NCBI GenBank assembly: GCA_003993805.1
Contig: RSEF01000003.1
Span: 102,996,641 to 103,060,640 of the forward strand
DNA: 64,000 bases
Source: Himantopus leucocephalus
Taxonomy: Eukaryota > Chordata > Aves > Charadriiformes > Recurvirostridae
Direction of reading: 5' to 3'
Shown: in pieces, positions 24,871 through 37,039 of the stretch
Layout of the letters: each line of letters opens with the position of its first letter
Position numbering within the stretch: the first letter of the stretch is position 1
Made by a program: the position numbers and the translations under genes
Notes under the pieces: model-generated
Seen by the model: only the letters and a program-made list of their open reading frames with translations
The model's database searches: none
Told to the model about the DNA's origin: nothing

Positions 24871-25044
24871 CTGTCCATCAGCAAAGAGACAAACCCCAGT
24901 CTGCCGTTCTTATTGCTGCTGCTGCGCTGTCTCATAAGTCCTCCCGCCTCTACAGCCATCGTGCCACGGTTCAGCTTGCTCTCATTCGAGTAGCCCGGCT
25001 CATCCAAGCAGTCATTTGACGTGACATGTTCCTTTACAGGTGCA
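24871..25044 (-). CDS. Candidate 174-bp frame-preserving exon, unrecognised
   Basis: On the minus strand an acceptor-like GATTTATGGCAG ends at 25045 and a donor-like GACAG|GTTAGG begins at 24870. The 174 bp between them are open in one frame and divisible by three, so inclusion would not shift a reading frame. Part of the product reads SKLNRGTMAVEAGGLMRQRS, a plausible mixed composition, but I recognise no family. The same frame also has an in-frame ATG at 25070-25068 in a good Kozak setting and a stop at about 24842-24840, so an independent small 76-codon frame is the alternative. The block holds roughly nine CpGs in about 230 bp, unusual here. The donor is weak (T at +3). No flanking exon is visible. 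A real exon, a pseudogene scrap or a conserved non-coding block are all possible. Confidence 0.2.
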
Positions 25045-26939
25045 CTGCCATAAATCAGGAGCAAGACCATGGAGGTTGGAGGGTTAGTATCAATATATAA
25101 GCAACGTAAGCAAAAACAGGCTCAAACAAGAGGAAAAACTTGGGCCAGCTTTTTAAATTTATACCAAATGACAGATTTATGGAGTGGATTATAAACTATT
25201 CAAGGCAGGGACTATCCTTTTCTTCTCCGGTATTCCACATACTGAGACTGGAGCCTCCAGAGTATGAATAATTATATGTCTATTATAAGGAACATTTTTA
25301 TTTTTAAACATGAAAAACAACATTGTCAGCAAAGCACAAATATATCTTTTGAGAAAGATGGCTCACCCACCCAATCTTTAGTAATGACAGAGGGGAAAAG
25401 GTCAGTTCCTAGAACTATACTGAACATGTATCACCAAACCTACTGTATCCAGTATAGCGCTGGCATATCATGATTGTGTTTTCTTTCACTCTTTTCCCTT
25501 CATGTTCAGTGTTTCAGGGCTTTTCATCTCAGAGTTTCACTGCTATCTGTCTTTGTGTGTGGATCATACAGGGACTTTCCATATGCTCAGAATAACTTAA
25601 ATAAACTCTTCAGCCATTTGAAATGTGGGTGTTACTGTTTAAGGGGAAAAAGAGAAGATGGAGGGGAAATGGCAGATGTTTTTACTCAGCAGTGTGCTCC
25701 CATGATTTTAATAAAGATTTTTGATATATAAATAGTGCTTGCAAGGCTAAATATTTTTCATGTGGTATTCAGCTGTAGCTTTGTTGTTTTTTTAGAATGA
25801 AATTCAGCTGGAAAAAAATATATGATACAGTATTAATATACATGTATATGTGTCTTTATGGTTCTATAAAAGTATATGGTTCTTTAAAATGAAAACAAAA
25901 CCAGAGTAGGTATTAAATAACATTAAAATATTAAAAACTTGAACTATCTGAGTGTCTAAGCAACTGTGTTTGCAAATATCCTTACAGACTCCATATGTTT
26001 CCAGCAGTCAGATCGCCCCCTAATCTGAGACAGAAAAGTTAGATTCTCCATGGTACACATCTAACCATAATGTCAGTCCCACTCAAGCTCCTCACAATCA
26101 GGTGTGAATTTAAATGTGTATCCTGAGAATGACTCTTTTGTACAAGACTGAATATAGTCACAAAAAATGGGGTAGATTCACAGTTTGCAAACAGTTTACT
26201 GGCAATATGTCATTTTTCTGAGGTCTAAATATGATACTTAAAAATGGGTCCAAGTGCTGGAAAACTGAGCTGTTTTGAACCAAAACTCACAGAAATCAAC
26301 AGGTCTTTTCTCACTTTGTTAATTCCTTGAACTTTGTGTCAAGGCTGAAGATCTTGATTTAGCATAGCCAATGGCCACAGACTTAAGACCATCTTTCTTC
26401 AACATCACATTTAATTTTAAATACATATCAAATGTGCTTTGCCTAAGTGAAACCTCATTAACTTCCAACCATATATGGAGATGTCATCATGATACCTCCC
26501 AACAAGCGGGTGTGCACAAGACGCATTGGAGATCACTGAGAGCAGAGAGGTGGCCTAAAATAGAGAAGATAAGGTTTCATCTCCAGGCTCCAAGTCTTGC
26601 TCTAAAAAGAATCTTCTCTACCTCTGGGCAAGTGTCTAGGTGTTTCTCCAGTACTACACCTGTTGTAATATACTATGGGTGGGATTCATACCTTTTTTAT
26701 GCATCCTTAACCATTGGTGCTATCAAAAGAGGTAGCCCAGCCCTCTCCACCTTGCTATGGTTGCAAGTCACCATTACTTGCCTTGCATCAGCTCTAGAAA
26801 ACATGACATTGCACAGTGAGCCGAAGAAAGGACTTGACCTGACGGAAAACTGACCATTTTTCTTTGCAGGGCAAATTTTTATCTGGATAATGTCTCTGAG
26901 TTGTTTTTCCACACAGATGAGCTAACTTCAGGCCAGGCA
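25045..26939. other. AT-rich sequence, no gene seen
   Basis: Contains the longest ATG-to-stop frame of the window (26371-26853, 160 codons, plus strand). Its product shows no domain or compositional sign of being real, and one frame this long is expected by chance in 64 kb. Confidence 0.5.
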
Positions 26940-27812
26940 AAAGGGAGTTTTGAGGTGGATTGAGAACTGGTTGAATGGCAGAGCTCAGAGGGTTGNNNNN
27001 NNNNNNNNNNNNNNNNNNNNNNNNNNNNNNNNNNNNNNNNNNNNNNNNNNNNNNNNNNNNNNNNNNNNNNNNNNNNNNNNNNNNNNNNNNNNNNNAGTAC
27101 AGGTTAGGGGTTGACCTGCTGGAAAGCAGCTCTGCTGAAAGGGACCTAGGAGTCCTGGTGGACAGCTAGTTGACTATGAGCCAGCAATGTGCCTTGGTGG
27201 CCAAAAAGGACAATGACATCCTGGGATGGGTTAAAAAGAGTGTGGCCAGCAGGTCGAGGGATGTTATCCTCCCTCTCTACTCTGAGAGGCCACATCTGGA
27301 GTAGTGTGTCCAGTTCTGGGCTCCCCAGTTCAAGGAAGACAAGAAACTACTGGAGAGAGTCCAGCAGAGGGCTACTAAGATGATCAGAGAACTGGAGCAT
27401 CTCTTTTATGAGGAAAGGCTGAGAGACCTGGTCTGTTTAGCCTGGAGAAGAGAAGACTGCGAGGGGATCTCATCAATGCTTATAAATGTCTAAAGAGCGG
27501 GTGTCAAGAGGATGGGGCCAGACTCTTTTCAGTGGTGCCCAGAGACAGGACGAGGGGCAACAGGCCCAAACTGGGACACAGGGAATTCCCTCTCAACATG
27601 AGGAAAAACTTCTTTACTTTGAGTGTGACAGAGCACAGAAACTGGTTGCCCAGGGAGGTTGTGGAGTCTCCTTCTCTGGAGATATTCAAAATCCGCCTGG
27701 ACATAATCCTATCCAACCTGCTCTAGGTGAATCTGCTTTAGCAGGGGGTTTGGACTAGATAATCTCTAGAGGTCTCTTCCAACCCCCACCATTCTGTGAT
27801 TCTGTGATTCTG
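26940..27812 (+). mobile_element. CR1 LINE, 5'-truncated, interrupted by assembly gap
   Basis: Left of the gap, RWIENWLNGRAQRV-like codons (26955-26995) mark the CR1 reverse transcriptase; a one-base frame discrepancy is apparent. Right of the gap, YRLGVDLLESSSAERDLGVL (27096 on) continues through [15 protein letters not shown] and [18 protein letters not shown] in shifting frames, with an in-frame TAG at about 27168. The 3' untranslated part contains the GAGATATTCAAAATCCGCCT-type block and ends with CTCTTCCAACCCCCACC plus ATTCTGTG octamers at 27791-27812. The copy is dead. It keeps the VDLLESSS segment that is lost in the gap of the CR1 at 2.2-3.0 kb. The 5' edge is approximate. Confidence 0.95.
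26996..27095. other. Assembly gap (100 N) inside CR1
   Basis: Exactly 100 Ns, a placeholder length. The flanks are RT sequence before the FADD catalytic block and sequence after it. The missing part should include the catalytic motif and is probably several hundred bases. This is inferred from the normal CR1 order of blocks. Confidence 0.95.
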
Positions 27813-30317
27813 GGAGTTGTTAGGAACACACAGGCAGAAAAGGGGGAGGTCTGAACTACCCTTTCAGCCACATCCTCTGCTGTGAAAGTCAGCCCCGAGA
27901 CTTTCAGCACAGTATGTTAGCTCTGGTGCAGCATGTGGCTAGAACTGTGTCTCGACCAAAAATTTAGATGCAGACGCCTACATTGGCGTCTTTTCCCATC
28001 ATATTTCCAATTCCAATATTAGCACGGGAAGACCGAGCTCAGTTCTGCCTGTACCTGCTAATGTACACCTACACATAGCTTCTGTGCATCTGCTCTTTGT
28101 CTAGAAAGTTGGGGAAAACTGTATTACCTTATATGACAGAGAAAGATATTCTGAGGGAAAAGGCTTTCACAGCTTGTGATGTTTTCAAGCACTGAAGTAA
28201 GATGCACCAGTCAAGCATCTTGGATAACTATGCCAAAAATATGCATATATTTCCCAATTAGGAAATTATTAAGATGCCGAGAAGGGAATACTTATATTTT
28301 AGTATCCTGCTCTGCTCAAAGACTGTGCATGTTTTAAAGTGGTTAATTTAGGTATGAGTTCACTCTGTCTTATTTTCATACAGTGAACAGGTTTTAATCT
28401 TTCATCAGAGAATACTGTACAATTATTGAATACACGCATAGCCAGAATGGCTTAGGGAAATTGATCTTTCAACAGTTTTGTTTAGTAACATGATTTAACA
28501 TGTGTTTATTTTAGGCTTGCTGATGCAATGCATGGTGTGTAATAAAGACCACTGAGGAATCCTAGTCTAAATAGAATTCACTCACAAAATAAAGAATACA
28601 CGCTACTACTATTTTTGCTCAATTTGTGGACTGCTGCAACCAGTACACTGCTAACGGTTCTGATTCATGTTGAGAATATTGAATGGACCTTTATTCTCCA
28701 TCCTTACTAGGATTTTTTGAATATTTATTTAAATAATTTAATTTTAGATAGGAGTTTATATATCTTGAAAAACTTTGTTACTAAAATGCCACGTTCAATA
28801 ATGGGATCAAATGTCATTTTTTTCATTTACAAATGTGATATTGTTTCTGTTTAGGGAGGAAAACACATTGAAGTCATTATTGGAACCAGATTTCCCAAGT
28901 GCTTTTTAAATAAACTGTATGAGAGACTTTGATCTAGTTAGCTGACTGATATCACAGTTCCATGCATATGTCCTTCCCAATTCTATTGAAAGCCTATTAC
29001 CGTTTCAGATCATGTGTTATACTGCCAATGGGTTTGGTTGCTAGAAGTTAAGGCCAATAGTAAAGGGTCTGTAATCTAAAAAAAAAATCTATCTAACATT
29101 AACCAAAATATTTTACAGAAATTCAACTCATAAACCCAAAAAGAATGATTTTTCTTCCCTTTTTGTCTAGCCTCTGTATGGAAGTATTGTTTAATTTGCG
29201 TGAGTGGGGTCAGTGGAATCATCATCCTTTAAAAATATCATCATTTTCTGTCCAGGCTTTTGGAATCTGTCCTGCGTTTCCAACCCCAAAATTATTGGCT
29301 TTAGGCTGTGACTGAGAGGTGATTGCCAGCTGACGCGTGTGTTACCTCTATGTGCATGGAAGGCTGGTGCAACATTTAGCCTGGTGATTTATCATTTGTG
29401 CACAATATCATGTCATGAAACACTCACCACCCTCCTGAAGAGAGTCAGAACAATATCTACCATAATGAAGTACAGTTCCAGTGGGCACCAAATTACATCT
29501 TAGATATTTTGTTACTTGTCCTTTATCAAGCAAATGTAAAATTGTAGTGAGGTTACTGACAGACTCTATAATTCAGCTGTCTGCTGCTTTATCACAGCTC
29601 TCAGTAGGTCTCTAATGAATATTTCTGTATGCATGTTTCTGACTGATAATCAAACTACGAACAAGTCCTAATTGGGTTTTCCAGTGCACAGAAAAGTGCC
29701 TATATTACATTGGCAGATATCCCAACCAGTGTTAAATTAAAAGTACAAACGTAACAGACTTTCTTTTAAAATTATTTTTTTTTTTTTTTGCAAATCAAGT
29801 ACTTTTTTTTTTGAGTTTTAAATGTGCCTGGAGTAGAAATAGGCACTTATGCATAAAGCTACACAGTGCCGTGGAATAAAAAGACAGCAATGAAGGGGTA
29901 TGTTGCAGCCAATGAAAGTAAGTAAGTCAGTGAATATGTGTCTGATTCTCCATAGGTTCACATCAAAGCAAACTGAAATGTCTTCAGTAGGAATGCTGGA
30001 AATGGGATGAAGGCTTTATCAGACATATAGTGTAATAAAGACTAGTATTCGGGACCCAAATCTGCACACCATTCTTATTCAAGTAATTTTAATGCCATTA
30101 AGGATTTAGATCTGACTTCCAGGCAAAACACACCTCTCTGTTAAGTGTACACAGCACTGGAGCTAATGGAAGTTACACCAACACACAAACATAAAGACCA
30201 GCTAACCAATTTCCCCGTACATGATTTAAGCAACGCCCTTTAGCTTGCAGTGGAGAATTAGGTGAGTGACACAAGAAAAATCTACCTTGTAACATCTTAT
30301 AAGTTACCATAAATAAG
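27813..30317. other. AT-rich sequence, no gene seen
   Basis: No exon, RNA gene or recognised repeat. T-runs at about 29772-29789 and 29803-29812 are simple sequence. Confidence 0.5.
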
Positions 30318-30468
30318 TGTATTGGGTTTGCATGGCAAGGTCTTAGTAGCAGCAGGACTACAGGAGTGGCTTTTGTAAGAAGATGCCAGAAGCTTCCCCT
30401 ATGTCTGATAGAGCCAATGTCAGCCAGCTCCAAGATGGATCTGCCACCGGCCAAGGCCGAGCCCATCG

Positions 30469-30758
30469 GCGACAGTGATAGAGCTTCTGGGATAACATAT
30501 TTAAGAAGTAGGAAAAACTGCTGTGGAACAGCAGCCAGAGAAGGGAGTGAGACTATGTGAAAGAAACTACTCTGCAGACACCAAGGTCAGTGAAGAACAA
30601 GGGGCAGGAGGTNAGCGACTGTGGTAGAGCTTCTGGGATAACATATTTAAGAAGTGGGAAAAACTGCTGCGGAACAGCAGCCAGAGAAGGGAGTGAGAAT
30701 ATGTGAGAGAAACAACTCTGCAGACACCAAGGTCAGTGAAGAACAAGGGGCAGGAGGT
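30469..30758. repeat. Apparent 144-bp tandem duplication around a single N
   Basis: 30469-30612 and 30615-30758 are the same length and differ at 7 of 144 positions by my manual count. They are separated only by N (30613) and one base. Both carry the GGGATAACATATTTAAGAAG segment of the LTR. This looks like overlapping contig ends, from two alleles or two LTR copies, placed in series. It should not be annotated as biological. Confidence 0.85.
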
Positions 30759-30779
30759 GCTCCAGGCGCTGGCGTAGGG

Positions 30780-31155
30780 ACTCCCCTGATGCTCATGGAG
30801 GCCCATGGTGGAGCAGATATCCACCTGCAGCCCGTGGAGGACTCCAGGCTGGAGCAGGTGGGTGCCTGAAGGAGGCTGTGACCCTGTCAGGAACCTGTGA
30901 TGGAGCAGCCTCCTTGCAGGACCTGTGGGCCCATGGAGACAGGAGCTCACTCTGGAGCAGGTTTGCTGGCAGGACTTGTGACCCCGCAAAGGACCCACGC
31001 TGGAGTAGTTTGTTCCTGAAGGATTGCACCCCATGGAAGGGACCCATGCTGGAGTGGTTCATGAAGAACTGTAGCCCACGGGAAAGACTCACATTGGAGA
31101 AGTTCACGGAGGACTATATCCCATGGGAGGGACCCCACACTGGAGCCAGGGAAGA
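30780..31155 (+). repeat. Imperfect 44-50 bp tandem units inside the LTR
   Basis: The phrase GGACCCACGCTGGAG, or a close variant, followed by GTTYRTGAAG and then a CCCATGG-type word, recurs. Clear units start at about 30988, 31040 and 31086, with more eroded ones upstream. This is a U3-internal minisatellite of the LTR family, and it explains the Pro/Trp/Gly-rich open frames here. Confidence 0.7.
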
Positions 31156-31560
31156 GTGTGAGGAGTCCTCCCCCTGCAGAGGAAGGAGTGGCAGAGACAA
31201 GGTGTGATGAACTGACCACAACCCCCATTCCCCGTCCCCCTGCGCCACTCAGGGGGAGGAGATAGAGAAATTGAGAGTGAAGTTGAGCCTGGGGAGAAGG
31301 GAGGGGTGAGGGGAAGGTATTTAAAGGTTTGGTTTTATTTCTCATTACCCTACTCTGATTTTGATTGGCAATAAATTAAATTAGTTTCCCCAAACTGAGT
31401 CTGCTTTGCCTGTGAGGGTAATGGGTGAGCGATCTCTTCCTGTCCTTATCTCGACCCACAGGCCTTTTGTTATATTTTCTCTCCCCTGTCCAGCTGAGGA
31501 GGGGAGTGACAGAGTGGCTTTGGTGGGCATCCGGCATCCAGCCAGGGTCAGCTCACCACA

Positions 31561-34500
31561 ATATTAGTATGCAAGAAGGCAAATGATGGTTATATATCCA
31601 GACAGGATATTCATCCTTAATCGGTGCAAGAGATGTGATCAAGATATGTTTGTGGTATCCAGTGACATATATGCAGCAGGTAATGGTTAGCCTTACATAT
31701 TTTATATATGTCAGTCCAGAACCTGATCTCCACTGCATAAATTGCAGCTGGATTACTGTGTATGGCTTCAGTTGCTTTAACTTGATTTCCTACCAGTATA
31801 ACAATTTACAACCTAACAGGTTTCGGTTACTAGAATCATCAAGAAAAGATTTTTCAGCTTATTAGAATTACTTTTCAGTAGTTTGTGGGGTCTAGTTTGC
31901 TCTGAATTAAAATATATGTGGGGAAAAAAAGTTAATCCAAGAGAGGCTGAAGAAGGATCCAGCTGACATAAACAATTGGACAGTGTTATGGTGAAGTTAT
32001 TTCATAGGTAAGGGTAAAGTGATTTTTTGGTAAGAAGAAAGTTCAACAGGCTACGCACACTTACAGTCCTAAATTATCTATAGCCATAGACTGAAGACAG
32101 CTAAGTATCACAGAAAATAGCATTAGATAATGTTATACAGAGTACAGTTATAACAATACATGTAGATAAGATGCAATATAACACAACACAGTAGATATCA
32201 TTTAACACTGCAATTGGGTCTTTAACATGAGTTACTTCTAGCTTCCAATAATTCTGATGTACAGTCCACTTACAATTGTAATTTTTTCATTTTGTGTAAA
32301 GAATATTCCATACTTTACACAGCCTTATTCATCACTTTCCTAAAATTCTCTGCCTAACACCTAGACATCAAAGTGGGAAGAATGGATAGTTACAAAATGG
32401 GAAATCTGCATGAGTATTAGCAATATTACAGTAACAAAAAGGATCATAAGAAATCATAAGGTGCGGAAGCAGAATGGTTACAGTGTTTTTTTACAGAGAC
32501 ACGGTTTCCAGCATCTTTATGGACTTTTGCCAAAGACTGTCTCCCCATCTCACCACCTTCCCCCCTACCCCTGCTGTCAGTGAGCCATTTTAGCTGGGGC
32601 AGTCAGAGGTAATGTCAGCTGCATGATTCGTGTGCGTGCTGCCGGCCCCTGTGAGCCTTAAAATGCTTAGTCTGTTTGAGCTTAAGTGAACTCCTGACCT
32701 TCTTCAAAGAGAGAACCAGAAATTTCTCATTATATCCTCCCATTCTGAACAAGGAGGAATTAATACACTGAGACAATGAATTAAAAAAGCTGTTTTTCAA
32801 AGCTAAATCATGCCTCCAGCAAAATGCAACAAGAAATAGATACAGAACGAAGAATAGGTACTGTCTTTCATTCAAAGCAGAACTGAAAGTTTCATTTAGT
32901 TCTCAAGACATTTTTCCTCTTCCTGTGAATTATCTTTACTGGCCATGGCTGGAGGCAAGATACTGGATAAGGTGGAGTATTCATCTGGTAAATTTGAGCG
33001 TTCTTAATTTCATATGCCTGACTTCAGATGAAAGTGTTTTCTTAGAAAGATTGTTTTCCAGACTTCCTAGACATGGGTTAGGTTTCAAAAGTATTAAAAG
33101 TCAGAATGATGATGAAAAGGAACAGGAACTAAGAAATGTATTAAAGATATTGTGGATGGTGGAAATCTTTAATGTCCTTTCTGCTTACATAATTGTAAAT
33201 ATATTTTTGATCCTAATACTGAGAGTTAGGGAAAGATCCTACAGCTTTAGACTGTTACATGTGCTAAGATAACCAACATCTTGGTGTTCAAAACGTGCCT
33301 TACCAGCCTTAAGGATATGTATAGCTTTGGTGGGCAGAGACCAGAGCTCCTCACGTCTGCTCCATAAAAGTAGTTCTTGAAGAGCAGATATCTAATTATT
33401 GTCAAATCCACTATGCAAGTTTACAGTATCTGATCTTATGATTACAGACAGGTGCACTTAGAATACAGAAAATGTTTCTAATTCAATTTCACTGATGAGA
33501 TAATCAGCCTGACTTTCTACTAAGGCCAATGTACTCTGCAGCCTTGAACTTTTTTGTCTGTGCCATTAATGGCTGTTCCTACTTTTTTTGTAAAGCAAAC
33601 CAAGAAGTCGGTACTGGAATTGAAAGTATGTTACCATTCCCTTCAGAAAAAGCAGACTGGACAGAGAAAGTAAATAAGTAATTATATGTAACTGGTGAAA
33701 GTGTGTCCTGGTAGGAAGCCGAAGAACTTCAAAGCTAGTTCATCCTAATAAAATGAAAACCAGGCCTGATATCTAAGGTCCAGCCAGATACTTCTAAGGT
33801 CCAGAAGGGAATTATTAATTTTACAACCTTGTAGAGCAAATACAGTTTGATTGACAGAGTTTTGCTCTCCTCCAAAAATTTTTCAAGGAAGAGTCAACCG
33901 TAGATAATCTCATGGGACAATGACTTAAGGAAACTTTAATCTGTATTGCTCTCTAATATTATCCACTTATTTGAAATAATGCTGTCGCTATTTAAAACAG
34001 ATGTAAAGAGTCCAGGGTGGACCTGGGATTTTAATCAAAAAAGCTCCAAGTAAGATTAGTCTCCCAAACAGTGAAATCACTGGAGCAGTTATTAATTATA
34101 AAGATAATACAACCTTCCTATGTTTTGAGCAGCTACACTGAAATTTGATATGAACTAACTCATTTGTATAAAATGCAGCTGAATACTCCTCATCCATTTG
34201 ATGAATTTTTCCATTGTTATGGATTGGGGGACCACAACACAGACAGAAAAAAACCTTTATTTTAAAAGAAATATCTCTTATCAGTATTATTTATTTGACA
34301 GTAGCTCTAAGAGGATCCAGTTGAGAGAAGGTTGTTGTTCTTGATATGGTACACATGTGAAACAAGTCTTGTCACCCGCTCTCTCCATAAGATGTAACCA
34401 TTGCTACTCTGCCAAAATAATCTGTACAAATATGTACATCCATAATGTAAAATAAATGAATAGTTTATAAAATGTATGGCTATCCTTTTCTTACGCAGCA

Positions 34501-37039
34501 CATTGCATTGTGTGCATGAAGCAAGCATAGCTAGCAAAACTTTACTTGAGAATATTCTGAATTTTAAGCCACAAACCAGCCAGGTTTTCATTTATTCATC
34601 CGAAGCATTCCCAACACCTGAAGGTCATCACCGAGTCCCACAGTGCTGATGACTGCAATCACAGTGATGCCCCCATCCCTGTGTTATGATAGTAACCCAG
34701 ACACTTCCACTCCCATCTCTGATATTTTTCTTTCCTGCCCAGGATAAGCATGTGGTTGACAATTTAAGTTTGCTGTTGTTAGGGCAGGATTTTACAGCAA
34801 GCTGAGCCACCTCTCCTTGAGGGTATCCTGGGAACAATGGATTGATTCATATCCCTATGTTTTTTTCAGAGAAAACAGGAACAAGTAAGTAGTAGGTTCA
34901 GACCAAGGTATTGTAAATTTTCTTCAACAGATTTGGCAATTCTTCTCTCTCTTTAATAGGGACGTTTCTGTCAAGCATGTAAGCAAGAAAATGGCATTGA
35001 GGCTCATGAGAACTGAGGAAAGGGATTAAAAAACAGAGAGAAGACAGAAAATGAGCATGCAGCAGAGTCTTGAGGCGGTTTTTGCTCCAAGGTTTATGCC
35101 ATCCAGTGCTGTCACTGCTCTTTCACCCTGTTCCTTGTCTGTAGGATCAAAAAGCACCCCAAAACCCCACTGCTTTTGTTGAAGTGAAATTTTAGCAAAG
35201 TTGAGATTCATCCTGACCTGGAGAAGGAAACAGCGAGCCTTGCTCTCCTCAAGTCCCTCCGCCTTGAGTGGAGTGCTTGTGACTCAGTGAGGAATAACAC
35301 CAGCTGAAGAATGTACCAAGACCTTGAAGCAATCACTCCTTGCCTTCATAATTCTCTTCTAATTGTTTATTGTGCCACAGCGACAGTGGATTTGGTTTGG
35401 AACAGGGCAATCTGTTTTATTGCAGGCTACACAGTCTCAGCCTCAAGGCTTTAGTTCACCAGTGAACTCAACTTATCTGAGATTTTTCTAGGGGTTTCAC
35501 AACTTGTTGCCAAGCTGTTCACCTTGGCTATAGCTGGTTCTTCCTACTCAAGCTGGCTTCAACGAACATGGGCATTTTTGATAACACAGCTGTAAAATTA
35601 TTACATTTTGCTAGATGTTTTCTTGAATTCTGAGAGGTGGCAGCTTCTCATAAAAAAAAAAAAAAAAGGCCTTCTGGAATAAATTGTAGGTTATAGAGCA
35701 AAAATAATCTCAACTAATAATAAAGAAATAATAAAAATCTCTCAGCCAAGAGCACTACTCTATATGTTTTATATGATTTTAAAAACTGATTATTAGCAAG
35801 GAAATCTGACCCTGCATGGATTCCAGTCAGCTCCTTTTCAATTCTGGTTGTCACTACTGTTGAAAGTACTTCAAAGTGTAAGAAAATGAACTGAGTTCAA
35901 ATGCACCCCGACGTATCTTTGGAGCAATAATCAGAGATGCCTAAGTATCAATAATAAGTTGAAGATTAACACAGGTGATGTATTATACCATGTCTCTGTA
36001 CAGGTGATAGATAATATCAAGAGAACTGCTTGTTTTTATGAATAATACCTTAATTTACAGGCAAAACTGGCTTTTGCAAGGGATTTCCACTAAAATGCAT
36101 TCATAATATCTTTGTGAAATTAGAATAAGTTTACATAGCCAACATGACAGAGCATATCATATGAAAGTACATCTTTCATTTATAGGCAGATTATGCCACT
36201 TTTACCTTTATTGATTTGAACAAGAATACTCAAGCAGCAAGAACAATACTTGGTATGGATGAGGCCAGTCAATAGGTCAAAGATAACTATATTAGATGCC
36301 TCAGAGAAGCAAGGGAAAATGTTTTAAATATTAACAGGGTATTGAGGTCGATCTGTATTCCTTCAGCTGAGATGAGAGAGGGAGTTGAACCCTGGAATTG
36401 TATGATGGTGTGTAAACTATGCAGAGACTCACTGAAGGCTTTGCACTTACGCTTTCTCTCAGTTTGATATAACTTTAATCCTAAATCTGAAGAAGAGCTG
36501 TGAGAAGTATGAAAGCGTTTTTCTAGCAAACAAAAAAGGCACCTTCATCCATCAGCAGACCAGGGACTATTGTGGTTTTCATGTTACACAGTTTTAGACA
36601 TCAGCTAAATTAGTGTTTTAATGTCCCTCAATTCCTCACGCAGTCAGAGGAGAGAAAGAGATGGGTTTGGTCTCTGCTGTGGATTACTCTGCAGAAGTAT
36701 CTAGCTTTCTCCTTTGGCTAAGGAGGAAAACCAATATTAAAATAAATGTTTTAAATGCTCCTAGGGCCTCAAAAACAGGCAACTAAAAGTTGCATCAACA
36801 AATATTGTGGTAAGTATTTGTATTTTATATATATGTATACCTTATAATAATTCTATGAAAACATCAGATCAGCGCTCAGCAACAGCCAAATAAACTCTAA
36901 TCAAATGTTAGAAATTATTAGGAGATAAATAGCAAAACAGAGAATAAGTCTAGAGTATGGCCACAGCTACAACTATGCTTCGAATTACTCGTCCCTTTGA
37001 CTCAAAAAGTATATAGTTTAACTGGAAAAAGTTCATAAA
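31561..37039. other. AT-rich sequence, no gene seen
   Basis: No recognised transposon, RNA gene or exon. The 115-codon plus-strand frame at 32925-33272 has a hydrophobic stretch near its C-terminus but no recognisable family, and the leading codons look arbitrary. A 17-base A run lies near 35652. Confidence 0.45.

Larger units (their letters stand above)
30318..31560 (+). mobile_element. Solo LTR of an avian endogenous retrovirus
   Basis: The element begins TGTATTGGGTTTGCATGGC and ends GGGTCAGCTCACCACA, giving TGT...ACA termini. The terminal blocks match a long LTR family I know from bird genomes, probably ERVL-like; the exact family name is uncertain. A TATTTAAA box lies at 31318-31325 and AATAAA at 31370-31375, in the order expected for U3-R-U5 on the plus strand. 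No gag, pol or env sequence lies on either side, so this is a solo LTR left by LTR-LTR recombination. The five flanking bases are ATAAG (left) and ATATT (right), only 3 of 5 matching, so no clean target-site duplication is seen. The apparent length is inflated by about 145 bp by an assembly duplication around the N at 30613. Open frames inside it are not retroviral genes. Confidence 0.85.

Noticed and set aside
26371..26853. 160-codon ATG-initiated open frame, the longest on the plus strand
   Set aside because: About one frame of this length is expected by chance in 64 kb. The product has no recognisable domain, and its cysteine/serine/histidine-rich composition looks random.
30567..31345. 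Several open frames of 70-155 codons on both strands that might be read as retroviral genes
   Set aside because: They lie wholly inside a solo LTR and follow its internal tandem units; no gag, pol or env motif is present. One also crosses the N at 30613.
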